64,000 nt of DNA from Oopsacas minuta (GCA_024704765.1 JAKMXF010000055.1:449630-513629); one strand, 5' to 3'. Positions 1-12,292 are shown, counted from the stretch's first letter. Notes: generated by a model not told the origin, from the sequence alone. Made by a program: numbers and translations.

Positions 1-1610
1 CAATTGGCCAAATATACAAGAATGAGTGCAAAGATATCTTTCCAGTTACAATTCACAGCGCTAAAGATACAAACAATAAGACCTAAATAGTGACTATTGA
101 CACCAGTGACAGTAGGAACCAAATACTGCATAGATAGCATTGGGCAAGTACTGGGCACAACATCTACCTAGATTGTGTTTAGGTGTCTAGAACTTACCAA
201 GAAGCTCGAAATAACAGAATAACTCAAAATATTTGGTATTATCATTATGTGATTCTTAAGAGATTGATACTTGTAGGCTTCAATAGTAAAACTCTACTAA
301 CATTGATTTCGATCAAACTCTTGGTTAAATGGTTTTATTAATGCCCATAAAGAGCATGGGTCCCTGACTTATGTGCCCAAGTTGACTCGTGGTTAACCCT
401 CTGCATCATACCATCCGAAGACTTTCAATTCCAAAAATTCATGAATGCTCCAAATACATTGAATTCCATGATGAATCACTAAATCCAGTATAATATTTAG
501 TTTCAGACATTGTAGGCATATTTCGATGCAAATTTATATAATTGAAGTAAAGACTTACAAAAATACTGAATTAACTATGTGCATGCGCATATATTTGTCA
601 GAAACGATGGAGATTTATTACTGTAAAAATTCGCATTAAACAAAGTACGGAACAGCTGCTGCATAAATAAACAAGTTATGGTCGTTGAAATTTGGAGACA
701 GCGAATACAAAATATAATAAGGTCATATCTCGGTCGGTTTTGAACCTATAGGTCATACATTGAGTCAATCATATCCTACTAAACATAGGGCTTCACAACC
801 GATAATGGACTTTAGACAAATGATCTCCGATGCGACCGAATGAATTTAACGAATAGGTCCCCAACTATATAAAATCATAATTACTAGGTATAATAAAGTA
901 CTCTAGATTATAAATTCATTCTCTACAGGCATTTATATCGTTTTATACATTTTCACAGTTGAAATACATCAGAAGTTATTAAATATTGGTTCTGAATTCC
1001 ATATTATCATTAACAGACAAAATAACTTGACAGGTATCAATAGCAAATACATAAATACATCCATAACATGTAGAAGCTGCTGTTAATCTAGATCGATAAG
1101 AGAAATTTAGGTGCAATGTAGCGCTGATGTAGGACCCGAAGTGCTGACTTTGCGATTCAAGCTCATATATGTAAATTATGAGGAGATTCTTTGAGGAGCG
1201 CCAACTAACTGGAATCCAAGGCATGAAAGCAAAGATCTAAGAAACTTCGGTACTTAATTCACTTCGTATTCCTCCAGCTGGCGGATAATCCATCCTACCT
1301 CCTACATAAATTATATGAAACTAAAGGAAATACCATACATCATACTCTAAGTATAAGTAAAGTGAAAGCTAAAGAAATAATCAAATTTATAGAAAATACA
1401 ATCCAGTATAAAGAGCTATGACATGATTGGATATTTAGCAAACACAGTTAATTCGAATATCCAGAAAAGATGAAAAAATCATTAAGGGAAATCAGATCCC
1501 ACAATGATCATTCAGTTGGTTTTACCTCATTAATACGTCCTCTCTGTAAAGACAACAAATGTGTATCACTGGTGGCTTTACATTACAGTTAGAGTTTCTT
1601 GAACTATATA
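1..1610. other. Non-coding flank, nothing recognised
   Basis: AT-rich sequence with only short open frames that lack recognisable motifs. An 81-codon frame on the minus strand near 979-1224 shows no family signature and no convincing exon borders. No repeat arms or RNA genes were noticed. Confidence 0.5.
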
Positions 1611-2234
1611 GATGGTGAGGCATAAGTCCTTCCACGATTGTATAAGGTTACCACAAATATTTCTTCCAACATTCAGGTCTTAATTGTCCCTTAGATACAT
1701 TGAAATATATGTTTAGGGTGTTGTAATAAAGTAATATTTCTTCTGTGTCTATAATCTCAACAATATTGGAATGGACCAGAATCGATCAAGAATTATTCTA
1801 TTATTTGAGGAAGGGAAAAGGCCATCAGAAATATCCAGAATACTAAATTTTCCCAATAGTAGAAGGAAGTTTATATATAGAAATATTAAGCGATATATAG
1901 ATACTGGAGAGATAAATGACTAACGCAGGTCTGGTCATCCACGCTCTGTCACCACTCAAAGGCTCAAAAGGTATTTAGGGAGAGTTACGCAAGAATCCAG
2001 CCGTTTAATGAGAAAAATGGCCTCTGAACTTAAGTTCTCTCGTAGATCTATCCGACGAGTTGCTAAAAGAGACTTAGAATTGCGTTCTTTCATGCTAAAG
2101 AGAGTGGACCATCTCTCGACCTTAGTAAAGGGAAAAGAGTCACGAGGAGCAAAGGGACTACTAAACCGGCACGCAATTCATGGTCTTGAATATTTGTATA
2201 TACTGATGAGAAAGTATTCACCATAAAGGAAATA

Positions 2235-3507
2235 CGAGGGGCACTCGAAAAGTTTTGACGTTGATCGACATATCAGATAGTAATCATAAATTTGACAAGT
2301 ACATTTTTTCAAAATACTCTCCCTGATAATCTATACATTCCTTCATTCTGGTAAACCAATTATCATAACATTTTTTCCACTCTTCTTTGGGTATGTCTCC
2401 GATGGCTTGGAAAATTGCCCCTCTCAACTCCTCATTAGTAGAATATCTCCTCCCACGTAATTGGTCTTTGAGTCTAGGGAACAACCAAAAGTCGCAAGGT
2501 GCTACATCAGGACTGTAGGGTGGGTGAGGTAATGATTTGAGTCCAGAATTTTCCAAAAACTCACGAGTTCTGATTGCCGTATGCGGTGATTCATTATCAT
2601 GATGAAGAAGAATCCTCTAATGCCTGGCTTCTCCTGCTTGTCTCAATTGTTGTGATGACTTTGGGTAGGTACGCTATAGTATACCAGTCGGCAGTAACAG
2701 TCTTTTATCCTCGAGAGCAACATCTTCGACAAACCCACTAGATCTGAAAAAATACTCACATATATTTCCTAACAGATCTGGCTTCCGCACTTTGGTTGGA
2801 GGTGGGGCATCTTCTATAACCCACTCCTTTGAGATTCACTTTGTTTCTGTATCATAATGGTATATCCATGTCTCGTCACCTGTAAGGATCTCAGAATTAG
2901 CTCTCGAACTTTCATTAGCAAACCTTTTGAGCATAATTTTGCAAAAGTCTATGCGCGATAAATTTTTGCTGTAAGTTCAAAGAATGGGGAACGATCGGCA
3001 CACAATTTGCTGACACAAAGTTATTTGTGGAAAATGATATTAATTGTCTCCGATGATAACTAGGTTTCATACTCTAACTGAGCATGCGTAATATGAGTAT
3101 CTGTAGTAGTTAGATCTAGCATTTCGTTAACATTTTCTTTATTATGTGAAAGATTTTGTCTTCCTGAACGAGGTGCATCTTCAAGAACAAAGTTACCATG
3201 AATAAATTCCCTGTACTATAGTTCAACTATACTTAGAGAAGGAACTAGATCCGGGAAATGTTCCTGTAAAGATTCATAGATTTCTACTCTTGTCTTCTGT
3301 AGTTTGAATAAGATAAATCATTGCTCGAAAATCACGTTTTGTGAGATCTGATTTAGATTGAGATATTTTAGAAGCCATGTATGCTAAAATCATCTAATTT
3401 ATGATAGTAGAAGAGATAAATGATTGAAAATTTCGAAGTAGCTAATAAAATACATCCGCACATAGATGGTTTCATATCAAACTGCAAAACTTTTCGAATG
3501 CCTATTG
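2235..3507 (-). mobile_element. Full-length mariner (DD34D) inserted in the DD37D element
   Basis: Length is 1273 bp, typical for mariner. The ends match as inverted repeats sharing gcattcgaaaagttttg-type sequence (left end aggggcactcgaaaagtttt) and are flanked by TA at 2233-2234 and 3508-3509. The host reading resumes with no missing codons across the insertion (KVFTIKE before, NPQNDRIM after). This confirms the boundaries. Confidence 0.88.
2284..3378 (-). pseudogene. Mariner transposase, degenerate
   Basis: The reading starts at the ATG complementary to 3376-3378 (MASKISQSKSDLTKRDFRAM) and ends at 2284. Visible mariner landmarks in order are DAPRSGR after the N-terminal helix-turn-helix region, GDETWIYHYD (first Asp), HHDNESPHTA (second Asp) and HPPYSPDVAPCDFWLFP. 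There are exactly 34 residues between the second Asp and the Asp of PCD, which is the DD34D signature. Several frameshifts and stops interrupt the frame; the longest intact part is the last 90 codons. All three catalytic Asp residues survive, so decay is by frame damage. The normal role is cut-and-paste transposition into TA sites. Confidence 0.85.
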
Positions 3508-3610
3508 TACCTAACCCTCAAAACGATCGCATCATGTCATCCTCACTTGAAAACATTTCTGAATAACTTCGATACGTTAGTCGGATACAAAACCTCTCTC
3601 AGTGATGGTA

Positions 3611-4954
3611 CAGTCTGTTACATATATATTTAGAATTTTATTTTTTTGCTGAGGAATAACTGAAATGCCAGATATCTAGAAAATTATCACTTTATTCTGT
3701 GAATAAATAATTGATAATCAGTATTTAATGGGATATCCATCGTTGTCAACAGCCATTTGGTACCTTCGTGTCAAGGATTCCCAGTAAGGTCGCAAAAATG
3801 CTGGATCGATTCGATTCCATAAGCCTTCTAACTTTTCACTTAGTTCTGGAATGCTCCTGCGGCCTAGTTTAATCAGCTGCTGCTTTACCCATCTAAATAA
3901 ATTTTCAATAGGGTTGAGGTCTGGACTTTATGAAGGCCAATGAATTTGTTTGGGGACATTCTGTGAGAGCCAAACCTTTACCTTCCGTGAGGTGTGTTTA
4001 GGATCATTAACCATGACCAATCGCCAATTATTTTCATGGAATACATTTGCCTGGGCTATTAAATGACCCTCCATTATCTGTAGGAACAAGTCATTACCAT
4101 ATTCTGTGTAAAAATGCACAGTAGAAATGTGCCTATGGATGAAAAAGCAGCCCACGCGTGAATTTTTGGGACATGCTTCGTTGTTTGAGCGAATCTTTTT
4201 TTGTTGGATTTTGTCCATATCCTTATTCTCCCTCTCGATAACCAGATCGACATATTGTCAAAGGAATACAGTGTTCGCCATCCCTTTTTAGGATACTTGT
4301 GCTTCTTGGTCTATCTTCTGCGGTATAAACGGTTCTTTTCGCTAAGCATGGGGGTTTTATTTGGATAGGGTTTGGTGTAAGACTGGTCTTTTAACATGCG
4401 TTGTACCGTCTGGTAGGATGTCATATAAGGAGCCCGACTTGCTAGTGTTCGAAGGGGCAAATAGGGCTTACATCTCACCCGTTGTATAACCGAGTGCTTG
4501 ATAGGGATGGTAAGGTATTGGGCCTTCCTGCTCCCTTTTTGTGAGAGATCTCTCCACTAGGATCCAACCGGGCCTTTACATTGTAGACCGTCGCCAAAGA
4601 GATTCCAACATTTTTGGAAATTTGTTTGGGACTAAGTTGTTTTGATTGTGATAAGGTCTTTATCATTTCTCTCTTCACAATTTGAGTCATTATCAGCTCT
4701 AGTATTCAAGTGACTGTGAAAATGCAATCATAATATGAATTAAAGGTGAAAATTACGGTAAATGACGTCACACATTTTTGTATACGACTCCTAAAACACC
4801 AAAATGAAAGTCTTTAAACAACTATCGTTGACATTGGTAGAAATAGGCAAAACTTTGTAATACATCACTCAGAAGCACGATATTTGAATATACTTCAGAA
4901 TTATGTGGGTTTACAATAACGATTCACATTTCTAAATATTTATATAACAGATTG
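3611..4954 (-). mobile_element. Tc1-like element (family B/C) inserted in the DD37D element
   Basis: It is 1344 bp long, with ends cagtctgttacatatatatt and, reverse-complemented, caatctgttatataaatatt. It is preceded by TA (3609-3610) and followed by CA, probably a mutated TA. The interrupted host reading (VMV before, AGVSTISQTTFIFVP after) rejoins across it. The element at 9359-10690 has the same terminal sequence and a related transposase, so the two form one family. Confidence 0.85.
3718..4690 (-). pseudogene. Tc1-like transposase, degenerate
   Basis: Starts at ATG 4690 (MTQIVKREMIKTLSQSKQLS) with a paired-like helix-turn-helix (SPKQISKNVGISLATVYNV) and the hinge KKGAGRP. The C-terminal half shows NDPKHTSRKVKVW, then SPDLNPIENLFRWVKQ carrying the third acidic residue (Glu, Tc1 DD34E type), ending DNDGYPIKY with stop at 3718-3720. 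The usual Q-D-NDPKH motif reads V-M-V-NDPKH, so the second catalytic Asp is replaced by Val (one base). Frameshifts and stops lie between the halves. It would have bound its own terminal repeats and integrated at TA. Confidence 0.83.
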
Positions 4955-5535
4955 CATGAGCGGGAGTTTCTACAATTAGCCAGACAACATTCATTTTTGT
5001 ACCCGCAGGAGTGAAAATCAATACTCAGATCTACCGAGAGTTTATATTAAAGCCTGTTGTAAAGAACTGAGCCGTACGATGTTTTCTGGAAAACTTTTTG
5101 TGTTTCAGCAGAACGTTGCTCCAGCTCATACTTTTAATGATACACAAAAATGTCTTCGAGCAATAATCCCAATTTTATTCGGAAGGAAGAATGGACACCC
5201 TACAGTCCTGATAGGAACTCAATGGACTATTCTATCTGGCGAATCTTGGAAACAAATGCCTGTCCAAAGTCTCACACAAATGTAGAGGCATTGAAAAGGG
5301 CATTGTGTCGAGAATGGGAGAGGGAACCTTAAGACACCCTACGTGCGCTGTTGATGCTTTTCCCAAGAGACTGCACACTGTTATCAAAGCAAAAGGTGGC
5401 TATATTGAAAAATAATTTGTATTAATGATAATGAAGGTATTTTGTATTCCTATAAAAAGTATCAGGATGATACTGGGCTTATTGGAAATCATATAGAAAT
5501 TTAAATTTGTGGCAAAACTTATGCCCCACCCTGTA

Positions 5536-6640
5536 ATCTCTAACAAAATCGCCATTTTCCATCCTCCAATCCTTGGACTGTGTTGACAGAATGTTTCTTC
5601 CAACTAAAATTGGAGACATTATTGTTATCAGTATATTGTTATAGTTTCAAATGATATAAGTGGTTGAATGTATAGTTTTCCTAGATTTTATGAATATAGA
5701 TGTTGTTAACTGGATTACTCATATTAATAAAGTGGTAATTTACATTTCAACTAGTTTTGCAGATCCTTATCTTGAATTATCAGTGTCTTTCCCAAACCAT
5801 AAATTCATCTTGCGATTCACGAATAGCATCATCCCTATTTCGATTGCAGTTAAAGGTCACCATACAACAGTCAAACATTGATAATATAATGCTTGGCTAG
5901 GTTCTCCTTTTTTGAATTAAAATTCCACATCTTATGCAATAGAAAAGATGCATCTCATTATATTTGTTCTGTATTGTTAGCATCCAGTATCATGATTCAA
6001 ATTCCTATCCCCTTCCATCAGAATTCTTTTTGGGAATTATAGTGGGATGACTCATCATTAGGAAATTATTTCCCATTCTCACCACAAACCTGAAGTACAA
6101 TATGTATGGGGTAGATTGACTAGTAAAAAAGAATAGGTAATTTTCAATTGGAAGATGGAAATAATGAACAAATTTACGTTATTTGTGATTTGGAAGTAGC
6201 CAGTGCTGAGTATATCCTACGCGCCGAGACGAAATTTCCAAGATATTTAGCTGTTTCGTTCTTAAGCCAAACCTGTAGTAGAAAGCTGTTGTGCAGAAAC
6301 AGCAAGTGAAACACCGAGGAATATATTATTAATTAATTCTTTCGATCTGATTATGGGTATTATATGGCAGACAAGATAAAAGTCGAATGAATTCTTAAGT
6401 TCATCTAATTACACTGTCCAACCAGTTTTTAGTATTTTTGCTTCTGGAATACACTGTAGTGTTTCTCATGTACTGATTTCAAATATCCAATCAGTTTTTC
6501 TCTATCAAGCGACGATTTTGAAAAGTTTAATATTTTGGTTTTATCATTGTCCCAGTGTATTCCAATAAATATATCTCTTTAGTTTGGCTAATCAAATGCA
6601 TACTAATGATTTAATTACAATGAAAATTGTCAATTGGTTT
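5536..6640. other. Non-coding stretch, nothing recognised
   Basis: AT-rich with short unrelated open frames only. The 73-codon frame at 5660-5881 carries no motif I recognise. No repeats were noticed. Confidence 0.45.
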
Positions 6641-6658
6641 AGGCTTTATTATACTAAT

Positions 6659-6970
6659 TTAGAAATGCTTGGAATATGAATTTCTTTTGAATGTGGCATC
6701 AGGAATATCTCTTTTTAGTGACCAACAATAATCAGCCATCATGTTTGGAGAGAATTTTCCATTGTAACGAATTTCCATTGTGCTTATATCTTGATGAAAT
6801 CTTTCACCATGTTCATCACTCACAGCATCTAGATTGTCCTGAAAGAATTGCAAATGTAAGTGAAGAAAATGTACTTTAAGAGACATATTACATCCCATTG
6901 TTCTGAATGCATCAAGTAGTGCCACAACAATTTCTTCATAAATTGGTGATTTCTTAGTTCCTAAAAAGTT
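6659..6970 (-). pseudogene. C-terminal fragment of unnamed family X protein
   Basis: The minus strand encodes NFLGTKKSPIYEEIVVALLDAF, then MGCNMSLKVHFLHLHLQFFQ, then DEHGERFHQDISTMEIRY, then MMADYCWSLKRD, and ends at 6659. The same order of motifs (FLGNKKSSNY, LKLHFLHSHLDF, SDEKGERFHQDI, SDYCWRYFRD) appears in the pseudogene at 33.5-35.2 kb, so this is a dispersed multicopy family. I know this pattern as a recurrent uncharacterised protein of arthropod genomes but cannot name a function. The upstream part is lost in the assembly gap that starts at 6971, next to a Tc1-like element. Confidence 0.7.
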
Positions 6971-7053
6971 NNNNNNNNNNNNNNNNNNNNNNNNNNNNNN
7001 NNNNNNNNNNNNNNNNNNNNNNNNNNNNNNNNNNNNNNNNNNNNNNNNNNNNN
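6971..7053. other. Assembly gap (83 N)
   Basis: Run of N. The family X fragment on its left and the Tc1-like fragment on its right are both cut by it. Confidence 0.99.
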
Positions 7054-7523
7054 GCCCAAATCATTACAAACAAGCCTCCGCATCGATTCCCTGTTTGTAT
7101 TTTTTCAATGGCCATTTTACCGATACTTCGGGCGGGATTTCGTTTAATCCGTTGTACCACCCTCTTGGTCAAAGAAATTGTCCGTGCAGTACGTGGACGG
7201 CAGGTCGTAGTCGGTCTAACACGTCCCCTGTATCAGCAAACCGTGACAAAGTTCGCGAAATAAACATCCTATTGTAACTGAGCAAAGAGGCAATTTCACT
7301 TCTGCATTTCCGGCCTTGAATAACTCAATAACAGCTGAACGACGAGTCTCCATTACAAAATGTTGAAATTATAAAACTTCTAAGTGAGATATTGCTGGTG
7401 TGATTTATTGAGATAAAATAGATATGTAGTACAATATATTGGTTAAGTTTCAATGCTATTGAATTATATTCATCTACAATATGGTAGTTTTAAATGTTGT
7501 AACAGTATTTATGTGTCACCCTG
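7054..7523 (-). mobile_element. Tc1-like element, 5' part only (cut by gap)
   Basis: The right end reads, reverse-complemented, cagggtgacacataaatact and abuts TA at 7524-7525. It resembles the end of the element at 47910 (cagggtgacaataaagttct). The transposase starts at ATG 7353 (METRRSAVIELFKAG). Using frame changes one reads SYNRMFISRTLSRFADTGDV, a hinge region with RPRTARTISLTKRV, and QRIKRNPARSIGKMA, a typical helix-turn-helix half. At least two frameshifts are present. The catalytic half would lie in or beyond the gap. Confidence 0.65.
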
Positions 7524-7619
7524 TAGATCTAAATCAAAACTTTTCCCGCGATGATATTCTATGATTTAAGATTGGTTAAAACTCGTGATCGTTATGAACA
7601 TTTGACCGAGGCATTTTCA

Positions 7620-8620
7620 GAAAATCTTCTCCACCATTTCAACTGTTAACAACTGGGTATCGTGAATTTCACGAAAACGAGAATCGCATGGAGATGCCCC
7701 AAGAACAACTGGTTGACCGCGAATTGCAAAAAAACACTGACAATATAGAGATAGTAAGAAACTTAGTTGTTGAAGATCGAAGGAAAAACGTATAATATGA
7801 TCCAGAGCGATAGGAATTCCAGCATTGGGAAGTTAGCAAGGTTTTACATAAAGATCTTGGTCTACATATGCTGACCAGTCGGTGGATCCCACATCTCTTA
7901 ATTAATTCTCCAAAGCAAGCTAGGGTTGATTGGTGTAACTTATGCTAGTTAAATTCAATATGGGGAAGTCTGGGAGAGTTTCTCAGATAGTTACAGGCGA
8001 TGAGACTTGGATCTATTCTTATTAGCTTTAGAAAAAGACATAATATCAGGTTTCGATGTATCCTGACTACGATGTCTCAACAAAGGTGGTGTGTGCACGT
8101 GCAAATGGGAATCAAATGGTTGCCACTTTTTGCTAGTAAAGAGGTCATGTAGCAACTGTACTGTTAGCAGCACAAAGAACAGTAACTGCTAGCAATATTG
8201 TATAGTTTGCCTTCTAGAAGTCTTTAAAAACCTCTTTCAAAGGCGTTCGAAGTCAGTACTTAGAGGGATATTTTTGTATCACTATAATGCAAGCTCTCAC
8301 ACAGCCGGTGCAATCCGAGACTTCCTTGCCAACAACCCCATTCAATTTCCTGACCATACGCCATATTCTCTTGACTTTGCTCCCTTTTACGTATTCGTAT
8401 TCGCAAAGGTCGAAGAACTTATCCGTGGTTCACGTTTTTCATCTCACAGGAAGCTATCAATGTCTATAAATGAGACCTTGATACCCTAACCAAATCTCAG
8501 TGGTGTAATAAGATAGAAAAATGATTGAAAGGATGAAAAAGTGTATACAAGCTAGAGCAGTACCGAATTTAGAAGTGTTCGGAGTATGCGGCGAAACAGG
8601 GCCCCACAATTCAACGTCTT
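7620..8620 (+). pseudogene. Decayed mariner transposase
   Basis: Reading across frames gives an NWVS-like region, HENENRMEMPQEQL/GDAPRTT-like hinge, VSKVLHKDLGLHML.SRWIPHLL, SPKQARVDW, TGDETWIYSY (first Asp intact), YHYNASSHTAGAIRDFLA and HTPYSLDFAPFYVFVF. The second Asp (normally HHDN) is Tyr and the third (normally APxD) is also Tyr, so it is catalytically dead. The longest single frame is about 71 codons. The element ends are not clear; possible inverted ends with aaaactttt lie near 7540 and 8665. It is much older than the mariners at 28.7 and 41.4 kb. Confidence 0.75.
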
Positions 8621-8689
8621 TATTTTATACAGGCTGTGTTTCTATTTTAATCATAATAAATCATATACTAGAAACTTTTGAGCTGTCCA

Positions 8690-9358
8690 CATCAAATGCC
8701 AACCTTATTAATGATTATTGCCCTGAAAAGCTCGCAGGGTGATCTTGTAGAGTAATTATAGTTATTTTATGTTTATGATATATTTGTGCAAAAAAAATCA
8801 GAGTTCATGACAATTCCTCCCATTCTGTCACTGAGCAAAAAAGGCCTTCGGCTAGGACTGTACTACTTATAGGGTTGAATTTACATATGCAATACAATAA
8901 ACACAAGCATTCTAAATTGAGGATTGGGGAGAGGTGGACGAACCGTGACGGCTTTGAATTGGCTTCAGGGACACAGGCAATTGCGCTCGGACAGGGGCCC
9001 CACATACGTAAATCCGGTACTGAGCTAGAGGTGAATACTTTGAGAAGATATAATAATTTTAGTTCATATTTTGGATACTTTTATAGGGTTAAAAACTTTC
9101 CGAGTGTCCCTAGTATTACATAAAAGAGGGTTAGTTCTAAAAATTCTTTTTTACCTAAATCCAACAGAGTTTGAATAATAATAATCCTAATTAGTGTGAT
9201 ATGTGGCCGTTTATGACACTGTAACATTGTGAAACAAAAGCTATCGTCACAATTGCCTGCCAACAGTCGATAACTTCTCAGAATATTTGTGTAATACGAT
9301 ACTAAATTGAAATCAATTCGAGAAACTATTTCTCATCCGAACACCCTCAAAGTACATG
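8690..9358. other. Non-coding stretch, locally GC-richer patch
   Basis: Overlapping short frames on both strands near 8805-9123 reflect a locally GC-richer segment (around 8930-9005) rather than a recognisable gene. It may be part of an unidentified repeat. Confidence 0.35.
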
Positions 9359-10690
9359 CAGTCTGTCTGATGATTATTTAGAATTTTTAAAACTATAATT
9401 CCTGCCGAACTAGGACAGCGATAGAACTAATCTTGGTAAATATATAATGTAGAATATTGCGAAATTAATGTTTTATTTTGCGTCCGTCATTATCTATTAC
9501 TAATTGACACCTCTTTGGCATTGATCTCCAATAATTTTCTAGAAAATCTCCATTGATATTTTCCCACAAGTCGGTCAACTCCTTCTTCAGCTGTGTAATA
9601 TTCTTTGGCCCCTTTTTAACAGCTTTTGTTTGACCCAAGCAAACAAGTTTTCTATGGGGTTAATGTCTGGACTTTGACTAGGCCAATTGATCTTCTTATT
9701 GGGCATGCTTTTCTCAATCTAAGCCTTGGTCATTTTGCGGAATGCTTGGGATCATTGCCCTGAACTAAGAACCAATCATCTTGGTGGAATACATGAGCTT
9801 GGGCAAGCAAATGAAATTCCAATATCTTTAAAAACAATTCTGCATTCAGCATATGTGTGAAGATACACAATGGAAACGTCCCCATAGAGGAGAAAGCTGC
9901 CCATATGTGAATTTTTTGAGTATGTTTGACTGTAGGTTGAGTCCTCACCATGCTTCTTTTGGTCCACATCCAAATTCGCCTTCGACACAACCAAATTGAG
10001 GCCTCATCAGCGAAAATAGCATGATGCCATTGGTTATCGATGTTATTCCTTGCCCATTGAATTCTATAGAGCCGATTCTTTTCTGATAACAGGGAAGTAG
10101 GCGTCGGATAAGGCTTGGAATAGTCAAGTTTTTTCAAGCAACGACTCATGGTATCTCTTCCAACTTGAACTGGAAACTTAGCTGTTAGATAATGAATTGA
10201 AATCGCAGGATTTATGTTAATGGTCCTAGCAACATATTTCTTTATTTTGGGGACAAGTGTCCCAGGTCTACCTGCTCCACTCTTGTGAACAAGAGAGGTT
10301 TCAGTCTTTAGACGAGAAATCAAGTTGTAAACGGCGGCAACAGACACACCCACGATAGAGCTGATTTCCTTCGAAGAGTGTTTCTTTCCTACTAAGAGTA
10401 TTTGAATTTGCTTCCTCTTTGATTCTTGAGACATTTGGACGATAAATAGCTATTTAATGATTGAATAATGTCAATGAAATTAAATTCTAAAAAAAGCTCC
10501 GTCATCTTGACGTCATGCCATATTATTTTCACCCAAAGATATATTTTGTACATAGCCAAAGTTTAATTGTTGAAGCAAACCTCTCTAATAATCGACAGTA
10601 GTAATAGTACCTCTATTACTTGAAAAAATATACCCAAAATGACCAGGAATACAAATTATACGCTTTTCTAAATAAATATCGGAAATACTG
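9359..10690 (-). mobile_element. Tc1-like element (family B/C), both ends present
   Basis: Ends are cagtctgtctgatgattatt on the left and, reverse-complemented, cagtatttccgatatttatt on the right, with TA following at 10691-10692; the left flank TG is a likely mutated TA. Length is 1332 bp. End sequence and transposase match the element at 3611-4954. Confidence 0.8.
9465..10434 (-). pseudogene. Tc1-like transposase, one main frameshift
   Basis: From ATG 10434, 234 codons are open: MSQESKRKQIQILLVGKKHS, helix-turn-helix ISSIVGVSVAAVYNLISRL, the hinge KSGAGRPGT, a second helix-turn-helix region, and FADEASIWL with the first Asp. After NDPKHSAK the frame shifts and continues INWPSQSPDINPIENLFAWVKQ (third acidic residue, Glu), then further breaks, ending CQLVIDNDGRKIKH with stop at 9465. 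The expected QDNDPKH reads QGNDPKH, so the second catalytic Asp is Gly. It is the best preserved member of its family here but cannot be active. Confidence 0.85.
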
Positions 10691-10692
10691 TA

Positions 10693-12290
10693 GATACTTT
10701 CGTATAATGTAATTCAATTCTTTATAAAAAGGGATCGTTAGTATTTCTTTAAAAAATTGCGTAAATTTATGTTGATAGCTACATATCTTTTTTAGTTAAT
10801 TCTAAACTACATCAAAAATGCCCATATAATCTCAGCCAAGGTCCATATATATACAAAAAGGATCAGTGGTCCGCATCTTATAATTTCCCTAAATTAATCA
10901 GCTCTATGAAAATCCAATATACTAGTAAATTTCTTTCTATGAATCTAATGCTGAAAAGTACCCAAAGGTCAACAACTAATTACTTGAAATAATAACTAAT
11001 GTAATAAAATCAGTGTAGGTTGAGTCTCTATTTAAATGAAATAGTGTATAAAATATAGTTTGCAAAAATATCTCGAAGAATCTTAGATAGAATATATTTT
11101 GTATTTAATCATTAGACTAATAGACCCATTTTCGATATTAATTTATGCTTTTTCGTATATCTTTTCTTGACTGCATCACTTTTGTCTGAAAGTTCTGATA
11201 TTCATTAAATTTCTACAAATTATATTTTTCAATTTGATATTACAGGCACAATGATGTAAAGCGGCTCAATGCACTTTGGACAAATCTAGGGTCGCTCAAC
11301 TCAAATCAACTGCACCACGAACAATAGAATATGTTGATTAATAAATCAAACTAAAGTTATTCGTTACATATTCTTCAGTTAAAATATTTACATATATTTA
11401 GTATTACCAGGAGATATAAGTAGACGCTAAATTTTATGATGTCAAAGATTTGTACTTTCGAGGCTTCGATTTGTAAGATATCTGTCAGTCCTAAACTAAC
11501 TCAATTTATTTGGGGATCAATTTGCATTATTGCAATTCACTGAAGAATGTGTTATTGTTTAGGCCATCAATTCACTAATGTCATCACAAGTACTTATTGT
11601 TACAGCTTTGTCGAGTGAATTCAACTCATAAACTCAATAAATAGGAGGATCAGTATCTGGTAATCTCTTGTCCAGGAACTTGGGTCCATTGGTATTCGTT
11701 ATTGGTTAAGGTTAGAAACATTAAATGTTATTGTCAAATAGGAAGTCATTTTTAGAGAGTCAATAGGTCATAATATTTGTGAAATGTGAGTTATATGATT
11801 TTCACAACTTTTCCCAATATTATAATAGAGTTGCCATCACGTCATGATTTCTAGCTAGATTCATGAAATGTATTATCGTTGAATGGGATACCCATATAGT
11901 GAATCTGGGGCTCATGTTGATATGCCAATAGCAATCTATTCACTGGGTAATGGCGCATGCAATTTTGAGGACCAGGGATTGGTGAAACCAGTTTGGGGTT
12001 ATGCTGGAGGCCATGGCTGGAGATTATATCTCAGAAAGAGTGCACTTTTGTAGAATGAATCTATTCGATAATTGTAGAAATAAATGTCTTCATTTCATAG
12101 AGGCACAAATTTTCTCGATATTTGCATTCTAGTTGCTTAGTATACATTAATTCGTCCAAATTACTCAAAGTAGCTCCATGTTGAAACCATGTAGAACTTG
12201 AAATATTGATATTAGATGAAAATGTTGGAATAAGAAATGATCTAAACTCGTTGCTAGACAAAATTTCATTATAAACTATTAAACATTCAT
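10693..12290. other. Non-coding stretch, nothing recognised
   Basis: Strongly AT-rich, without open frames of note, recognisable repeats or RNA genes. Confidence 0.5.
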
Positions 12291-12292
12291 TG

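Larger units (their letters stand above)
1771..5415 (+). pseudogene. DD37D transposase, split by two insertions
   Basis: This is the transposase of the host element. It starts at ATG 1771 (MDQNRSRIILLFEEGKRPS) with a helix-turn-helix N-terminus and an RRSGHP hinge resembling the ARSGRP hinge of the copy at 25.8-26.8 kb. It continues as NPQNDRIM at 3510, then as FVPAGVKINTQIYRE near 4990, and ends in a KGGYIEK-like tail with stop 5413-5415. Damage: an in-frame TAA before RRSGHP, a TAA at 3564-3566, several frameshifts, and the second catalytic Asp changed to Asn (QQNVAPAH where the relative has QQDGAPAH). The TAA at 3564 sits at exactly the same codon as a stop in the copy at 26319. No functional protein is possible. 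Confidence 0.85.
1611..5533 (+). mobile_element. DD37D (maT-like) Tc1/mariner element with two nested insertions
   Basis: Terminal inverted repeats are visible: the left end begins gatggtgaggcataagtcc and the right end, reverse-complemented, begins cagggtggggcataagttt. Both ends abut TA, the expected target duplication. The transposase N-terminal half lies at 1771-2234. The reading then resumes at 3510 after a minus-strand mariner, and again at 4955 after a minus-strand Tc1-like element. Removing both insertions leaves an element of about 1.3 kb, the same size as its relatives at 25694-27003 and 47910-49219. It is therefore the oldest of the three nested elements. Confidence 0.85.

Noticed and set aside
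8805-9123. Overlapping open frames on both strands
   Set aside because: No motif in either reading; most likely due to a locally GC-richer segment with fewer stop codons.
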